NCBI GenBank assembly: GCA_965366365.1
Contig: CBDUEV010000040.1
Coordinates: 1-24,197, forward strand
Length of the DNA: 24,197 nucleotides
Origin: CBDUEV01 sp965366365
GTDB lineage: Bacteria > Actinomycetota > Acidimicrobiia > Spongiisociales > JAENVV01
Direction of reading: 5' to 3'
The notes beneath the pieces are model-generated. The model was not told where the DNA came from, made no database searches, and worked only from the letters and a program-made list of their open reading frames with translations. The position numbers and the translations under genes were made by a program. Shown here piece after piece: positions 1-8,034 of this stretch (its first letter is position 1; each line of letters opens with the position of its first letter).

Positions 1-39
1 GACGGATCATTCGTTGGTGCCCACCGTTCTCGCGCATTG

Positions 40-1086
40 TCAGCAGATGCGGGGGAGCTGCTCACCTACGTGGGTATCGATCACCCGAGTCGTACCGAGC
101 GGAGTGATCGCCACCACCATCCCCGGGTGTTCCGCCACGACGGTTCCGATTCGAACCGCCTCCTGACCCTCCTGGTGACGCTGCATGATGGACAGAGCGG
201 TTTCGGCGTGGCGTTCGGGAGTGAAGGCCACCAGCTTCCCTTCGTTGGCCACGTGCATCGGGTCCATCCCCAGCATCTCGCAGGCGGCGGCCACCAACCG
301 TCGAACCGGGATGGCTTGATCGTCGACCGAGATCCCGACACCGGCGGCTCCCGCCATTTCGGTCAACGTGGCCGCCACACCGCCTCGGGTGGGGTCGCGG
401 AGGGCGTGAATGTCCAGACCCGCCGAAACGAGGTCGGCCACCATCGCGTTGAGGGGGGCCGTGTCGGAAGCGATGTCGGCCTCGAAGCCGATTCCTTCCC
501 TCACCGACATAATCGCCATGCCGTGGTCGCCGATCGTCCCCGAGACGAGCACGGCATCGCCCACCGAAACGCGTGATGGCGCCACATCCACGCCGTCGGG
601 GACCACTCCGATTCCGGTCGTGTTGATGTAGACGCCGTCGCCGTGGCCGCGATCGACCACCTTGGTGTCACCGGTCACCACCCTCACCCCGGCTCGTTTG
701 GCGGCGGCGGCCATCGACTGAACGATCACCCCCAACTCGTCGAGGGGCATGCCCTCTTCGAGGATGAATCCCACCGACAAGAACTTCGGCGCCGCCCCTC
801 GCATGGCGAGGTCGTTGACCGTGCCGTTGATGGCAAGCTCCCCGATGTTGCCACCCGGAAAGAATCGGGGACGGACGACGAACGAGTCCGTGGAGTACGC
901 CAGGCGACCAGTCGGAGCCTCCAGCACCGCCGCGTCGCCGAGCAGAGAGAGCTCCTCGTCGTCAAAGGCCGGAAGGAAGAGGTGCCTGGTCAATTCCGAG
1001 GAGAGCTTTCCGCCACCGCCGTGTCCCATGACGATCTGGGGATGATCCCGTAGGGGGAGCGGGCAGGTCCACGAGTCGAATGTCAC
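40..1086 (-). CDS. hypE: HypE, carbamoyl dehydratase for NiFe-hydrogenase cyanide ligands
   Basis: HypE (PurM/AIRS-like fold) uses ATP to dehydrate the carbamoyl group that HypF places on its C-terminal cysteine, giving the thiocyanate that becomes the CN ligand of the active-site iron. The protein ends in PRIC, the conserved HypE tail with the modified Cys last. Near the N-terminus are a glycine-rich GHGGGGK stretch and LLGDAAVL; ELAINGTVNDLAMRGA and VVTGDTKVV follow, all typical of the family. The frame stays open up to 1215, but I place the start at the GTG at 1086-1084, which overlaps the hypD stop as GTGA and gives 348 aa, a normal HypE length. It is the last gene of the hox-hyp operon seen here. 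The 39 nt beyond its stop carry an open reading stretch from an ATG at 37-35, too short to identify. Confidence 0.95.
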   Translation of the reverse strand: MTFDSWTCPLPLRDHPQIVMGHGGGGKLSSELTRHLFLPAFDDEELSLLGDAAVLEAPTGRLAYSTDSFVVRPRFFPGGNIGELAINGTVNDLAMRGAAPKFLSVGFILEEGMPLDELGVIVQSMAAAAKRAGVRVVTGDTKVVDRGHGDGVYINTTGIGVVPDGVDVAPSRVSVGDAVLVSGTIGDHGMAIMSVREGIGFEADIASDTAPLNAMVADLVSAGLDIHALRDPTRGGVAATLTEMAGAAGVGISVDDQAIPVRRLVAAACEMLGMDPMHVANEGKLVAFTPERHAETALSIMQRHQEGQEAVRIGTVVAEHPGMVVAITPLGTTRVIDTHVGEQLPRIC

Positions 1087-2195
1087 GTTGCGGCCGCTTC
1101 GGTCGGGTGGGTGAGGCGACCGTAGAGGTAGTAGGCGGCGCAGGCTCCTTCGGAGGACACCATCGTCGCTCCGAGGGGAGTGCGCGGGGTGCATTCCTTC
1201 CCGAAGGATGGGCATTGGTCCGGCTTGAGGTTCCCCTGCAGAACCTCTCCGGCGTGACAGAGTGGGGACTCCACGCTTTCGATGTGGCCCACGTCGAAGC
1301 GAATGGCGGCATCGAAATCAGCGAACTCCTCGGCGAGTTCCCATCCGCTCTGAGGAATCATGCCGATGCCACGCCAGTTCCGGTCGCACGTGCGCAACAC
1401 CCTGGCCACCATCTCCTGGGCGGCCGGGTTGCCGGCCTTGGAGACGGCTCGCTCGTAGGCGTTCTCGACCTCGGCACGACCTTCTTCGAGTTGGGTCACC
1501 AACAACTGGATTCCCCGCAGCAGGTCGAGTGGTTCGAACCCGGTCACCACGATCGGCACCCGATACTCGTCGGCTATCGGGAGATACTCCTCGTAGCCCA
1601 TCACGGAACACACGTGCCCGGCCGCCAGGAAACCCTCCACCCGGCTCGTCGGAGACGAGAGGATGGCGCGCATGGCGGGAGGAACCAGCACGTGCGACAC
1701 CAGCATGGAGAAGTTCTCCAGACCGAGCTCTCGAGCCTGGAAGATCGCCATGGCGTTGGCAGGAGCCGTCGTTTCGAAGCCGATCCCGAAGAAGACCACC
1801 TGGCGGTCGGGGTTGTCGCGGGCGATCTGCACGGCGTCGAGAGGTGAGTAGACGACGCGGATGTCGCCGCCGGCGGCCTTGATGGAGAAGAGGTCTTTGT
1901 CGGTGCCCGGCACGCGCAACATGTCACCGAATGAACAGAAGATCACGCCGGGGATGGCGGCGATGGCCAGGGCCTTGTCGATCGTGGACAGGGGAGTCAC
2001 GCAGACCGGACACCCGGGGCCGTGGACCATTTCGATGGCTTCCGGGAGGAGCCGGTCGATCCCGTTGCGGATGATGGAGTGGGTCTGGCCGCCGCAGACC
2101 TCCATGATGGCGTGGGGCCGGGTGGTGACCCGCTCGATCTCCTTGAGGAGTGCGCGCGCCAAATCAGGGTCGCGGAACTCATCGAGGTACTTCAC
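1083..2195 (-). CDS. hypD: HypD, Fe-(CN)2CO scaffold protein for NiFe-hydrogenase maturation
   Basis: HypD is the [4Fe-4S] scaffold protein that, with HypC, assembles the Fe(CN)2CO unit. Visible family motifs are EVCGGQTH near residue 35, HGPGCPVCVTP near 60-70, GIGFETTAPANAM mid-protein, and a C-terminal cysteine set in LCHAGEVLQG, QCPSFGKEC and EGACAAYY. At 370 aa it is full length. The start is a GTG at 2195-2193 that overlaps the hypC stop as GTGA; its own stop overlaps the hypE GTG in the same way, so hypC, hypD and hypE are probably translationally coupled. Confidence 0.96.
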   Translation of the reverse strand: MKYLDEFRDPDLARALLKEIERVTTRPHAIMEVCGGQTHSIIRNGIDRLLPEAIEMVHGPGCPVCVTPLSTIDKALAIAAIPGVIFCSFGDMLRVPGTDKDLFSIKAAGGDIRVVYSPLDAVQIARDNPDRQVVFFGIGFETTAPANAMAIFQARELGLENFSMLVSHVLVPPAMRAILSSPTSRVEGFLAAGHVCSVMGYEEYLPIADEYRVPIVVTGFEPLDLLRGIQLLVTQLEEGRAEVENAYERAVSKAGNPAAQEMVARVLRTCDRNWRGIGMIPQSGWELAEEFADFDAAIRFDVGHIESVESPLCHAGEVLQGNLKPDQCPSFGKECTPRTPLGATMVSSEGACAAYYLYGRLTHPTEAAAT

Positions 2196-2485
2196 GGGGC
2201 ATCTCCGCGCACGATCGACTCCTCAGCGGCCAGAGCGGCGGCGGGGTCGAGTTCGGTTCTCATCATGTCGAGCCGCCGGAACAGCTCGAGAGTCTCCTGG
2301 GCGGATTCCTCGTCGAGCTGTTGGATGGCGAACCCGACGTGAACGATCGCATAGTCGCCCAGCTGGATGTCCGGAACGTAGGCGAGGCTGACCTCCTTGA
2401 CGATGCCGTCGAAGTCCACCTTGCCCATCCGGGTCACGTCTTCGCCGGTGATCTCGATGACCTTGCCTGGAATGCCAAGGCACAT
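2192..2485 (-). CDS. hypC: HypC/HupF-family hydrogenase assembly chaperone
   Basis: This is a small chaperone that binds HypD and carries the Fe(CN)2CO moiety to the large-subunit precursor. It begins MCLGIPGKV, the diagnostic HypC N-terminus, whose Cys2 is the essential iron/precursor-binding residue. The core VSLAYVPDIQLGDYAIVHVGFAIQQLDEE is split across the middle in the family's usual order (VSL, GDYAIVHVGFA, DE). At 97 aa it is within the family range. The start lies 3 nt after the hypF stop, and the 3' end overlaps hypD. Confidence 0.96.
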   Translation of the reverse strand: MCLGIPGKVIEITGEDVTRMGKVDFDGIVKEVSLAYVPDIQLGDYAIVHVGFAIQQLDEESAQETLELFRRLDMMRTELDPAAALAAEESIVRGDAP

Positions 2486-2488
2486 GGT

Positions 2489-4807
2489 TCAACTCCTCAT
2501 GGCCGCCACGACCACTTGGCCGAGGGCGAGGCCTCCGTCGTTCGGGGGAACCTGCCGATGGGTCAGCACTCGAAACCCGGCAGCGTCCATTCTGCTTGTC
2601 ACGGCGGAGGTCAGGGTCGCGTTTTGGAACACCCCACCGCTGCACCCAACGGTACTCGTCCCGGTCTCCTTCCGTACCCGTTCGGCCACCTCGACCATGG
2701 CGGCGGCCAGGCCCCGATGGAACCGGGCGGCGATGGTGGAGGCCGGCACCCCGTTGCGGAGGTCGTCGACGACCGCGGCGAGCACCGGAGCGGGGTCGAT
2801 GACGTGAGGCGCCCCCTGCCCGCAACCGAATCGGTATTCCCCTTCAGCGGTCTCGTCGACCAGCGCTTCGAGTTCGATGGCCGCCTGGCCCTCGTAGGTG
2901 ATCTGCTGCCTGACTCCCGCCAGGGAGGCGACGGCATCGAACAGCCGCCCGGCACTCGTCGTTGGCACCGTGTTCAGATGTCCCTCGATCTGACCGGCCA
3001 GGACTTCCCGTTCGGCCGGCGGGCACGCCTGCACGGGGGGAAGGTCGTCGCTCCAATCGATGCCGGCGGCCAGGAGGTGGGCGAGTGCCATGCGATAGGG
3101 CCGGCGGATCGCCGCATCACCTCCGGCGAGCGGAACCGGGGCGATGTAGCCGACCCGCTCGTAGCCGGCCAGATCCGCCACCATGACTTCTCCACCCCAG
3201 ATCGTTTCGTCTGCCCCGTACCCGGTGCCGTCAAAGGCGAAGCCGATCACCCGACCGAGTTCCTTGTGTTCGGCGAGCAGCGCCGCCAGGTGTGCGTGGT
3301 GATGCTGGACCCTCACCACCGGTCGTCCCCTCGCCTGCTCGTCCGCCCACCGGGTAGAGAGATAGCGTGGGTGGAGATCCGAGACCAGCACTTCGGGCTC
3401 GATGCCGAACAGTTCCTGGAGATGGACGACGGACCGCTCGAAGGCGGTCAGCGTTTCGAGGTTCTCCATGTCGCCGATGTGCTGGCTCATGAAGGCCTCC
3501 GCGCCATCGGCGATACAGAAGGTGGCCTTCAACTCGGCGCCAACTGCCAGGGTTGGGGGCACCGGGACCGGAAGGGTGAGAGGAAAGGGGGCGTATCCCC
3601 GTGACCGCCGGATGGGGACCTCCTTTCCCCCGATGACTCGGATCACCGAATCGTCCACCGGCACGGCAATCGGACGATCGTGCACCAGAAACGCGTCGGC
3701 CAGGCCCGCCAGTCTCGTCAGAGCCTCTTCGTTGTGGGTGGCGATCGGCTCCTGACTGAGGTTGCCCGATGTCATGACCCACACCTCGCCCGGTCGGACG
3801 AGCTGGTGGTGAAGGGGGGTGTAGGGCAGCATCACCCCCAAGAACGCATTGCCGGGTGCCACGTGAGCGGAGACGCCGGCGGCGGGGATGGCCCGGCTGA
3901 GGACAACTGGTCTCGGCGGCGAGGTGAGGAGCTCCAGCTCGGCGTCGTCGAACCGGGCGATGGATCGGGCGGTGGCGGCGTCGGCCACCATCACCGCCAA
4001 AGGTTTGGCGGCCCGGCCCTTGCGCTCTCGGAGAAGACCCACGGCCGCGTCGGAGGTGCCGTCGCAGGCGAGATGGAACCCCCCGAGCCCCTTGATGGCC
4101 ACGATCTTGCCGTCGGCCACCAAGGCGCGGGTGGTGTCGATCGGATCGCCGGCCAGAGGAACGGCGTCCGCCGTCAGGAGGGTGAGTCGGGGTCCGCATC
4201 GGGGGCACGCATTGGGCTGGGCGTGGAAGCGCCGGTTGGTGGGGTCGTCGTATTCGGCCTGGCAGGCGTCGCACATCCGAAATGCCGCCATGGTGGTGGT
4301 GGGGCGGTCGTAGGGGAGGCTCTCGATGATGGTGAGCCGCGGTCCGCAGTTCGTGCAGTTGGTGAAGGGATACCGGTATCGACGATCATCCGGACTCTCC
4401 AGCTCGGCGAGGCACTCGTCGCAGGTGGAAAGGTCAGGGGAGACAAAGGTTCGGCCCCCGCCGCCTCCCGAGGCCACGATCTCGAACCCGGTCAGCCCGG
4501 CCGCAGGAAGCGAGGTGGTCTCCACGGATTCGACGTGCGCCATCGGCGGCGCTTCTGCCGTCAAGGCCAGAACGAACCGATCCATCGCGCCGAGCGGCCC
4601 CTCGACCTCGATGAACACACCTTCGGTGTCGTTTCCCACCAGTCCGGCGAGGCCGAGAGAGCCGGCGAGGTTGTAGACGAACGGGCGGAAACCGACACCC
4701 TGGACGATTCCTCTGACTCGAATCCGACGCCGTCCTTCTGCGGTGTCCCCGAGCCCGGCGGGGGACGCTGGGTCACGCGCCGGCGAAGCGGATTCGTCGG
4801 CGGTCAT
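2489..4807 (-). CDS. hypF: HypF carbamoyltransferase
   Basis: HypF makes carbamoyl-adenylate from carbamoyl phosphate and ATP and transfers the carbamoyl group to HypE, the first step in CN-ligand synthesis. Domains appear in the expected order: an acylphosphatase-like N-terminus (RGIVQGVGFRPFVY near 32-45), two zinc-finger repeats with paired cysteines (CDEC, CTNC, CDAC, CPRC, about 133-210), a YrdC-like domain (IKGLGGFHLACD, then RERKGRAAKPLAVM), and a Kae1-like C-terminal domain with HHHAHLAALL and FDGTGYG. At 772 aa it is full length. The ATG at 4807 overlaps the protease stop as ATGA, and hypC follows after 3 nt. The first ~25 residues are rich in Ser, Pro and Asp and look like an unstructured extension. 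Confidence 0.96.
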   Translation of the reverse strand: MTADESASPARDPASPAGLGDTAEGRRRIRVRGIVQGVGFRPFVYNLAGSLGLAGLVGNDTEGVFIEVEGPLGAMDRFVLALTAEAPPMAHVESVETTSLPAAGLTGFEIVASGGGGGRTFVSPDLSTCDECLAELESPDDRRYRYPFTNCTNCGPRLTIIESLPYDRPTTTMAAFRMCDACQAEYDDPTNRRFHAQPNACPRCGPRLTLLTADAVPLAGDPIDTTRALVADGKIVAIKGLGGFHLACDGTSDAAVGLLRERKGRAAKPLAVMVADAATARSIARFDDAELELLTSPPRPVVLSRAIPAAGVSAHVAPGNAFLGVMLPYTPLHHQLVRPGEVWVMTSGNLSQEPIATHNEEALTRLAGLADAFLVHDRPIAVPVDDSVIRVIGGKEVPIRRSRGYAPFPLTLPVPVPPTLAVGAELKATFCIADGAEAFMSQHIGDMENLETLTAFERSVVHLQELFGIEPEVLVSDLHPRYLSTRWADEQARGRPVVRVQHHHAHLAALLAEHKELGRVIGFAFDGTGYGADETIWGGEVMVADLAGYERVGYIAPVPLAGGDAAIRRPYRMALAHLLAAGIDWSDDLPPVQACPPAEREVLAGQIEGHLNTVPTTSAGRLFDAVASLAGVRQQITYEGQAAIELEALVDETAEGEYRFGCGQGAPHVIDPAPVLAAVVDDLRNGVPASTIAARFHRGLAAAMVEVAERVRKETGTSTVGCSGGVFQNATLTSAVTSRMDAAGFRVLTHRQVPPNDGGLALGQVVVAAMRS

Positions 4808-5277
4808 CCGAAAGTTGCTTCGGGGCTCGAGTCTGGCTCGAAGGCTTGGGTGATCAGTGCTTCAACCGTGTCGGAGGTCGCCGCCACCTGACTTCGGCAG
4901 AAGGGAGTGAGGCCGGTACCCAGTCCGAGATCCAGCACGGGGACGCTCACCGTGTACGCCTCGGGCACCGGGCCCCCGATCAAATCGGCGAGTCTCAACA
5001 GCGTTCCCGGGTCTCCGTGGTGACTGGTCGGTCCGTCCTGGCGCGGCTCGGTCTTTCGCACGATCACCTCTTTCGAGCTCACAGCTGCGTCGATGAAGAT
5101 CACCCGATCGGCTTCCACCATGGCCTCGACGAGCTCGGGCACGAGCTGGGTCACCGATCGCACCGTCACTCCCGGGAGCCGGCGCGCCTCGATGGTCTCG
5201 GCCACGACCCTGCCTACCCCGTCGTCCCGGCGCAGCTCGCTGCCCACGCCCACGACGAGCACCCGAAGGTCAGTCAC
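4804..5277 (-). CDS. hoxW: HoxW-type NiFe-hydrogenase maturation endopeptidase (peptidase M52)
   Basis: This is the hydrogenase maturation protease that removes the C-terminal peptide of the large subunit after nickel insertion. It begins LRVLVVGVGSELRRDDGVGRVVAE, split around the GxG and DDGVG motifs that mark the family; the Asp there, the Asp in VIFIDAAV and the His pair near TSHHGDP correspond to the nickel-sensing ligands known in HybD-type enzymes. At 157 aa it is normal. The start is GTG at 5277-5275, overlapping the end of hoxH by 8 nt, so substrate and protease are co-translated. The symbol hoxW is given by context, because the substrate next door is HoxH. Confidence 0.9.
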   Translation of the reverse strand: MTDLRVLVVGVGSELRRDDGVGRVVAETIEARRLPGVTVRSVTQLVPELVEAMVEADRVIFIDAAVSSKEVIVRKTEPRQDGPTSHHGDPGTLLRLADLIGGPVPEAYTVSVPVLDLGLGTGLTPFCRSQVAATSDTVEALITQAFEPDSSPEATFG

Positions 5278-6709
5278 GTGCGACTGTGCAGAGTTCTTTG
5301 CCTTCGACGTCCAGCAGGGTGACGACCATCGGCATGGCGCCGATGGCGTGGGTCGAGCAGCTCAGGCAGGGGTCATAGGCGCGGATTCCGGCCTCGATCC
5401 GGTTGAGTGTCGACTCGGCGATGGTCGGCCCGTCGATCCATTCACGGGCGATCTGCGTCACGGTGGCGTTCATTCCCAGGTTGTTCTGACCGGTGGCGAT
5501 GATCATGTTGACGTCGGTCAGGACGCCATGATCGTCGACCTCGTACTCGTGGAACAAGGTTCCACGGGGCGCCTCCGAAACGCCGACGGCGCGAGTCCTG
5601 TTGATCCCAGCCTGGGCTCTGACTCGGGTATCGAGCAGGACGGGGTCGGACATCATTGCTTCGATGCGCTCGGTGCACGCCAGGATCTCGATGAGGCGGG
5701 CGTGGTGATAGTGGAAGGACGAGGTGGCGATTCCTCCGACGCGCTCTCGGAACTCGAGGAGCGCCTCGTCGGCCAGGGGGGTGCCCATCTGGTCGGCCAG
5801 ATTGAGGCGGGCCAGCGGTCCCACCCGATAGATCCCGTCCGAAACCGGCTGGCCTTCCCCAACCAGCGGTTTCCAGTACGGGGACTTCAGATAGGAATCT
5901 CGATTGGTTGCCTCGCCCAGATAGTCGCGATAGTCGGCGGGGTCGATCCCATCGGCGACGATTGCGCCGTCGGAGTCGATCACCTTGAGGTGTCCGTCGT
6001 GGTGCTCCCAGGTCCCCTGGTCGTTGGCCAGACCCAGGTAGAGGCTGGGGAAGCTGCCGAACGCAGAGATCTCGCGTGCGAATCGATCGGCGATCGAGAG
6101 GTAGAGCTCCAGAGCGGCCACCGCCGTCTCTTTTGCCTCGCCGACGCGGGCGGCGATGTCGTCTCTCGTTACGACCGTCATCGGGTGAGCGATTCCGCCC
6201 GGCACGATTCCGGGCGAGTGGACCTTGCGGCCGGCGATCGCCTCGATGATGGACTGGCCGAACGATCGAAGCCGGATTCCTCGCCGGGCGATCTCCGGCT
6301 CGGTGGCCATGAGTCCGAAGACATTCCTGGTGGCCGGGTCCGCCTCCATCCCCAGCAGCAGGTCAGGGGCGCTGAGGTGGAAGAAGCTGAGGGCGTGGCT
6401 TTGGGTGATCTGTCCCAGGTTGGCGAGGGTCCGCAGTGCCACTCCGGCCGGTGGGGGGTTCACACCCATGATGGCGTCACCGGCCTTGGCGGACGCCAAC
6501 AAGTGGCTGACCGGACAGATCCCGCAGGTTCTGGCCGTCAGGCTGGGCATTTCGAAGACGGGCCGTCCTCTACAGAACTCTTCGAATCCTCGGAACTCGG
6601 TGACGTGGAAACGAGCCTCGGCCACCTGGCCGGCCTCGTCGAGATGGATCGTGATCTTGGCGTGCCCTTCAATGCGGGTCACCGGGTCGATGGTCACGAG
6701 ATCATGCAT
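5270..6709 (-). CDS. hoxH: HoxH, large subunit of bidirectional NiFe hydrogenase
   Basis: This is the catalytic subunit carrying the Ni-Fe site. The L1 motif RTCGICPVSH supplies C62 and C65, and the L2 motif DPCLSCSTH supplies C448 and C451 near the end. After His454 comes a 25-residue tail, the peptide expected to be cut off by the adjacent protease. The N-terminus (IDPVTRIEGHAKITIHLDEAG, split around TRIEGH with Glu14) and HVTEFRGFEEF match HoxH of the NAD-linked group 3d enzymes. Length is 479 aa. The ATG at 6709 has a GAGGAGA ribosome site just upstream and sits 9 nt after hoxY. All four nickel-binding cysteines are present, so it should be active. Confidence 0.96.
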   Translation of the reverse strand: MHDLVTIDPVTRIEGHAKITIHLDEAGQVAEARFHVTEFRGFEEFCRGRPVFEMPSLTARTCGICPVSHLLASAKAGDAIMGVNPPPAGVALRTLANLGQITQSHALSFFHLSAPDLLLGMEADPATRNVFGLMATEPEIARRGIRLRSFGQSIIEAIAGRKVHSPGIVPGGIAHPMTVVTRDDIAARVGEAKETAVAALELYLSIADRFAREISAFGSFPSLYLGLANDQGTWEHHDGHLKVIDSDGAIVADGIDPADYRDYLGEATNRDSYLKSPYWKPLVGEGQPVSDGIYRVGPLARLNLADQMGTPLADEALLEFRERVGGIATSSFHYHHARLIEILACTERIEAMMSDPVLLDTRVRAQAGINRTRAVGVSEAPRGTLFHEYEVDDHGVLTDVNMIIATGQNNLGMNATVTQIAREWIDGPTIAESTLNRIEAGIRAYDPCLSCSTHAIGAMPMVVTLLDVEGKELCTVARD

Positions 6710-6718
6710 GGTGTCTCC

Positions 6719-7264
6719 TCATCCGAACCTGATCCCTTCTCCACGATCCTCGGCGAGGGTGCCGTCGAGGATGGCCACCAGCGCCTCTCGAATGCGGGTC
6801 GCCGAAGGCGGACAACCCGGTAGATACACGTCCACGTCGATGACCTGATGGAGCGGCAGCACCCTCGGGAGGAGCGCAGGTACCACCGGCCGCTCGTCGG
6901 GGATCGCTCCGTCGCGGTCTACCTTCTCGACGTAGACCCGGTGGAGGATGTTCTGAGGATCACCCAACGGGTTGCGCATGGCGGTGACATTGCCGGTCAC
7001 CGCACAGTCGCCGAACGACACGACCTTGGCGGTCCGTTCCCTCAGGATATGGGCCAACTCGGCGTTGTCGTCGTTGGCGACGGCGCCCTCGACCAGGGTG
7101 AGGTCGACGTCTTCGGGAAACTCCTTGATGTCGGCGAGGGGGCTGTACACCACGTCGACGCGTTCGGCCAGGTCGAAGAGAAACTCGTCCATGTCCAAGA
7201 AGGACATGTGGCATCCCGAGCAACCTCCCAGCCAGACCGTCGCCAGTCGGGTCTTGGTGCTCAT
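6719..7264 (-). CDS. hoxY: HoxY, small subunit of bidirectional NiFe hydrogenase
   Basis: The short-type small subunit carries only the proximal [4Fe-4S] cluster and passes electrons from HoxH to the diaphorase. The four expected ligands are visible: C15 and C18 in WLGGCSGCHMSFLD, C87 in SFGDCAVTGN, and C151 in YLPGCPPSA. At 181 aa it has the compact length of HoxY rather than the longer membrane-bound or secreted small subunits, and it has no Tat signal peptide, so the enzyme is cytoplasmic. The ATG at 7264 overlaps the hoxU stop as ATGA. Confidence 0.95.
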   Translation of the reverse strand: MSTKTRLATVWLGGCSGCHMSFLDMDEFLFDLAERVDVVYSPLADIKEFPEDVDLTLVEGAVANDDNAELAHILRERTAKVVSFGDCAVTGNVTAMRNPLGDPQNILHRVYVEKVDRDGAIPDERPVVPALLPRVLPLHQVIDVDVYLPGCPPSATRIREALVAILDGTLAEDRGEGIRFG

Positions 7265-8034
7265 GGGCTCCCTCCGTCCTCAGGTGGCCCAGCCGGTCTT
7301 TCGGCGGGAGCGAACCACTCGTGGTCGCGTCGGGCCGAGACGAGGCGGGCGACGAGGTCCGGGATCGGACGCGCCTCCCCGACCGCCGAGCCTTGATAGG
7401 CCAGCGAGCCGGTCGGACACGAGGCCACACATTTCCCACACCACGTGCAGGAGGTGGATTCGCCCCATGGTTTGCCGAGATCCGTGACCAGGAACGCCTG
7501 ATGCCCTCGGGAAGCGACATCCCACACGCGTGCCCCTTCGATCTCGTCGCAGACGCGCACGCAGCGGGTGCAGAGAATGCAGCGGTTTGGATCGAACACG
7601 TATTTCGGATGGGAAGCATCGACCGGTCGGAGGGGAGCCTGATACTCGAACCGGACATGGTCCATTCCGGCATCGACCGCCCGGTCCTGGAGTTCGCAGT
7701 TGCCGTTGGCCACGCACACTGCGCACACGTGGTTTCCCTCGGCGAAGAGCAGCTCGAGGATGGCCCTTCGGTGGCTCTTCAGCTTCGTTGTGTTGGTCCT
7801 CACCTCCATGTCTTCCACTGCCGGAGTGGCGCAGGCGGGACGGAGCTGGTGTTGGCCGGAGACCTCGACCACACACATGCGACAGGCGCCCCACACCGAC
7901 AGTCCTTCCAGGTAGCACAGCGTGGGAATGTCGATGTCGTTTCGTCGGGCGGCTTGCAGAACCGATTCGCCTTCGAACGCCTCGACCTCGGTTTCGTTGA
8001 CGGTCAGAGTGATCGTGGTTCGCCGTTCACGCAT
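7261..8034 (-). CDS. hoxU: HoxU, diaphorase iron-sulfur subunit (NuoG-like)
   Basis: HoxU is the electron wire between HoxF and HoxY. In 257 aa it shows an N-terminal [2Fe-2S] ferredoxin domain (C40, C51, C54, C68), a His-Cys3 [4Fe-4S] site (H102, C104, C107, C113 in the NHVCAVC...NGNC pattern), and two further four-cysteine sets, C152/C155/C158/C162 and C196/C199/C202/C206. This equals the N-terminal part of complex I NuoG without its molybdopterin-like domain, as in other HoxU proteins. The frame is open to 8325, but that part lies inside hoxF; the ATG at 8034 overlaps the hoxF stop by 8 nt and gives the normal N-terminus. Confidence 0.95.
   Translation of the reverse strand: MRERRTTITLTVNETEVEAFEGESVLQAARRNDIDIPTLCYLEGLSVWGACRMCVVEVSGQHQLRPACATPAVEDMEVRTNTTKLKSHRRAILELLFAEGNHVCAVCVANGNCELQDRAVDAGMDHVRFEYQAPLRPVDASHPKYVFDPNRCILCTRCVRVCDEIEGARVWDVASRGHQAFLVTDLGKPWGESTSCTWCGKCVASCPTGSLAYQGSAVGEARPIPDLVARLVSARRDHEWFAPAERPAGPPEDGGSP

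Noticed and set aside
2150..4891. Two long plus-strand open frames opposite hypC and hypF
   Set aside because: Antisense shadows of hypF and neighbours; the opposite strand has every HypF domain in the right order.
5093..6823. Long plus-strand open frame (576 codons) opposite hoxW, hoxH and part of hoxY
   Set aside because: It is a high-GC shadow of real minus-strand genes with diagnostic motifs; its product has no family features and is rich in His, Gly and Asp.
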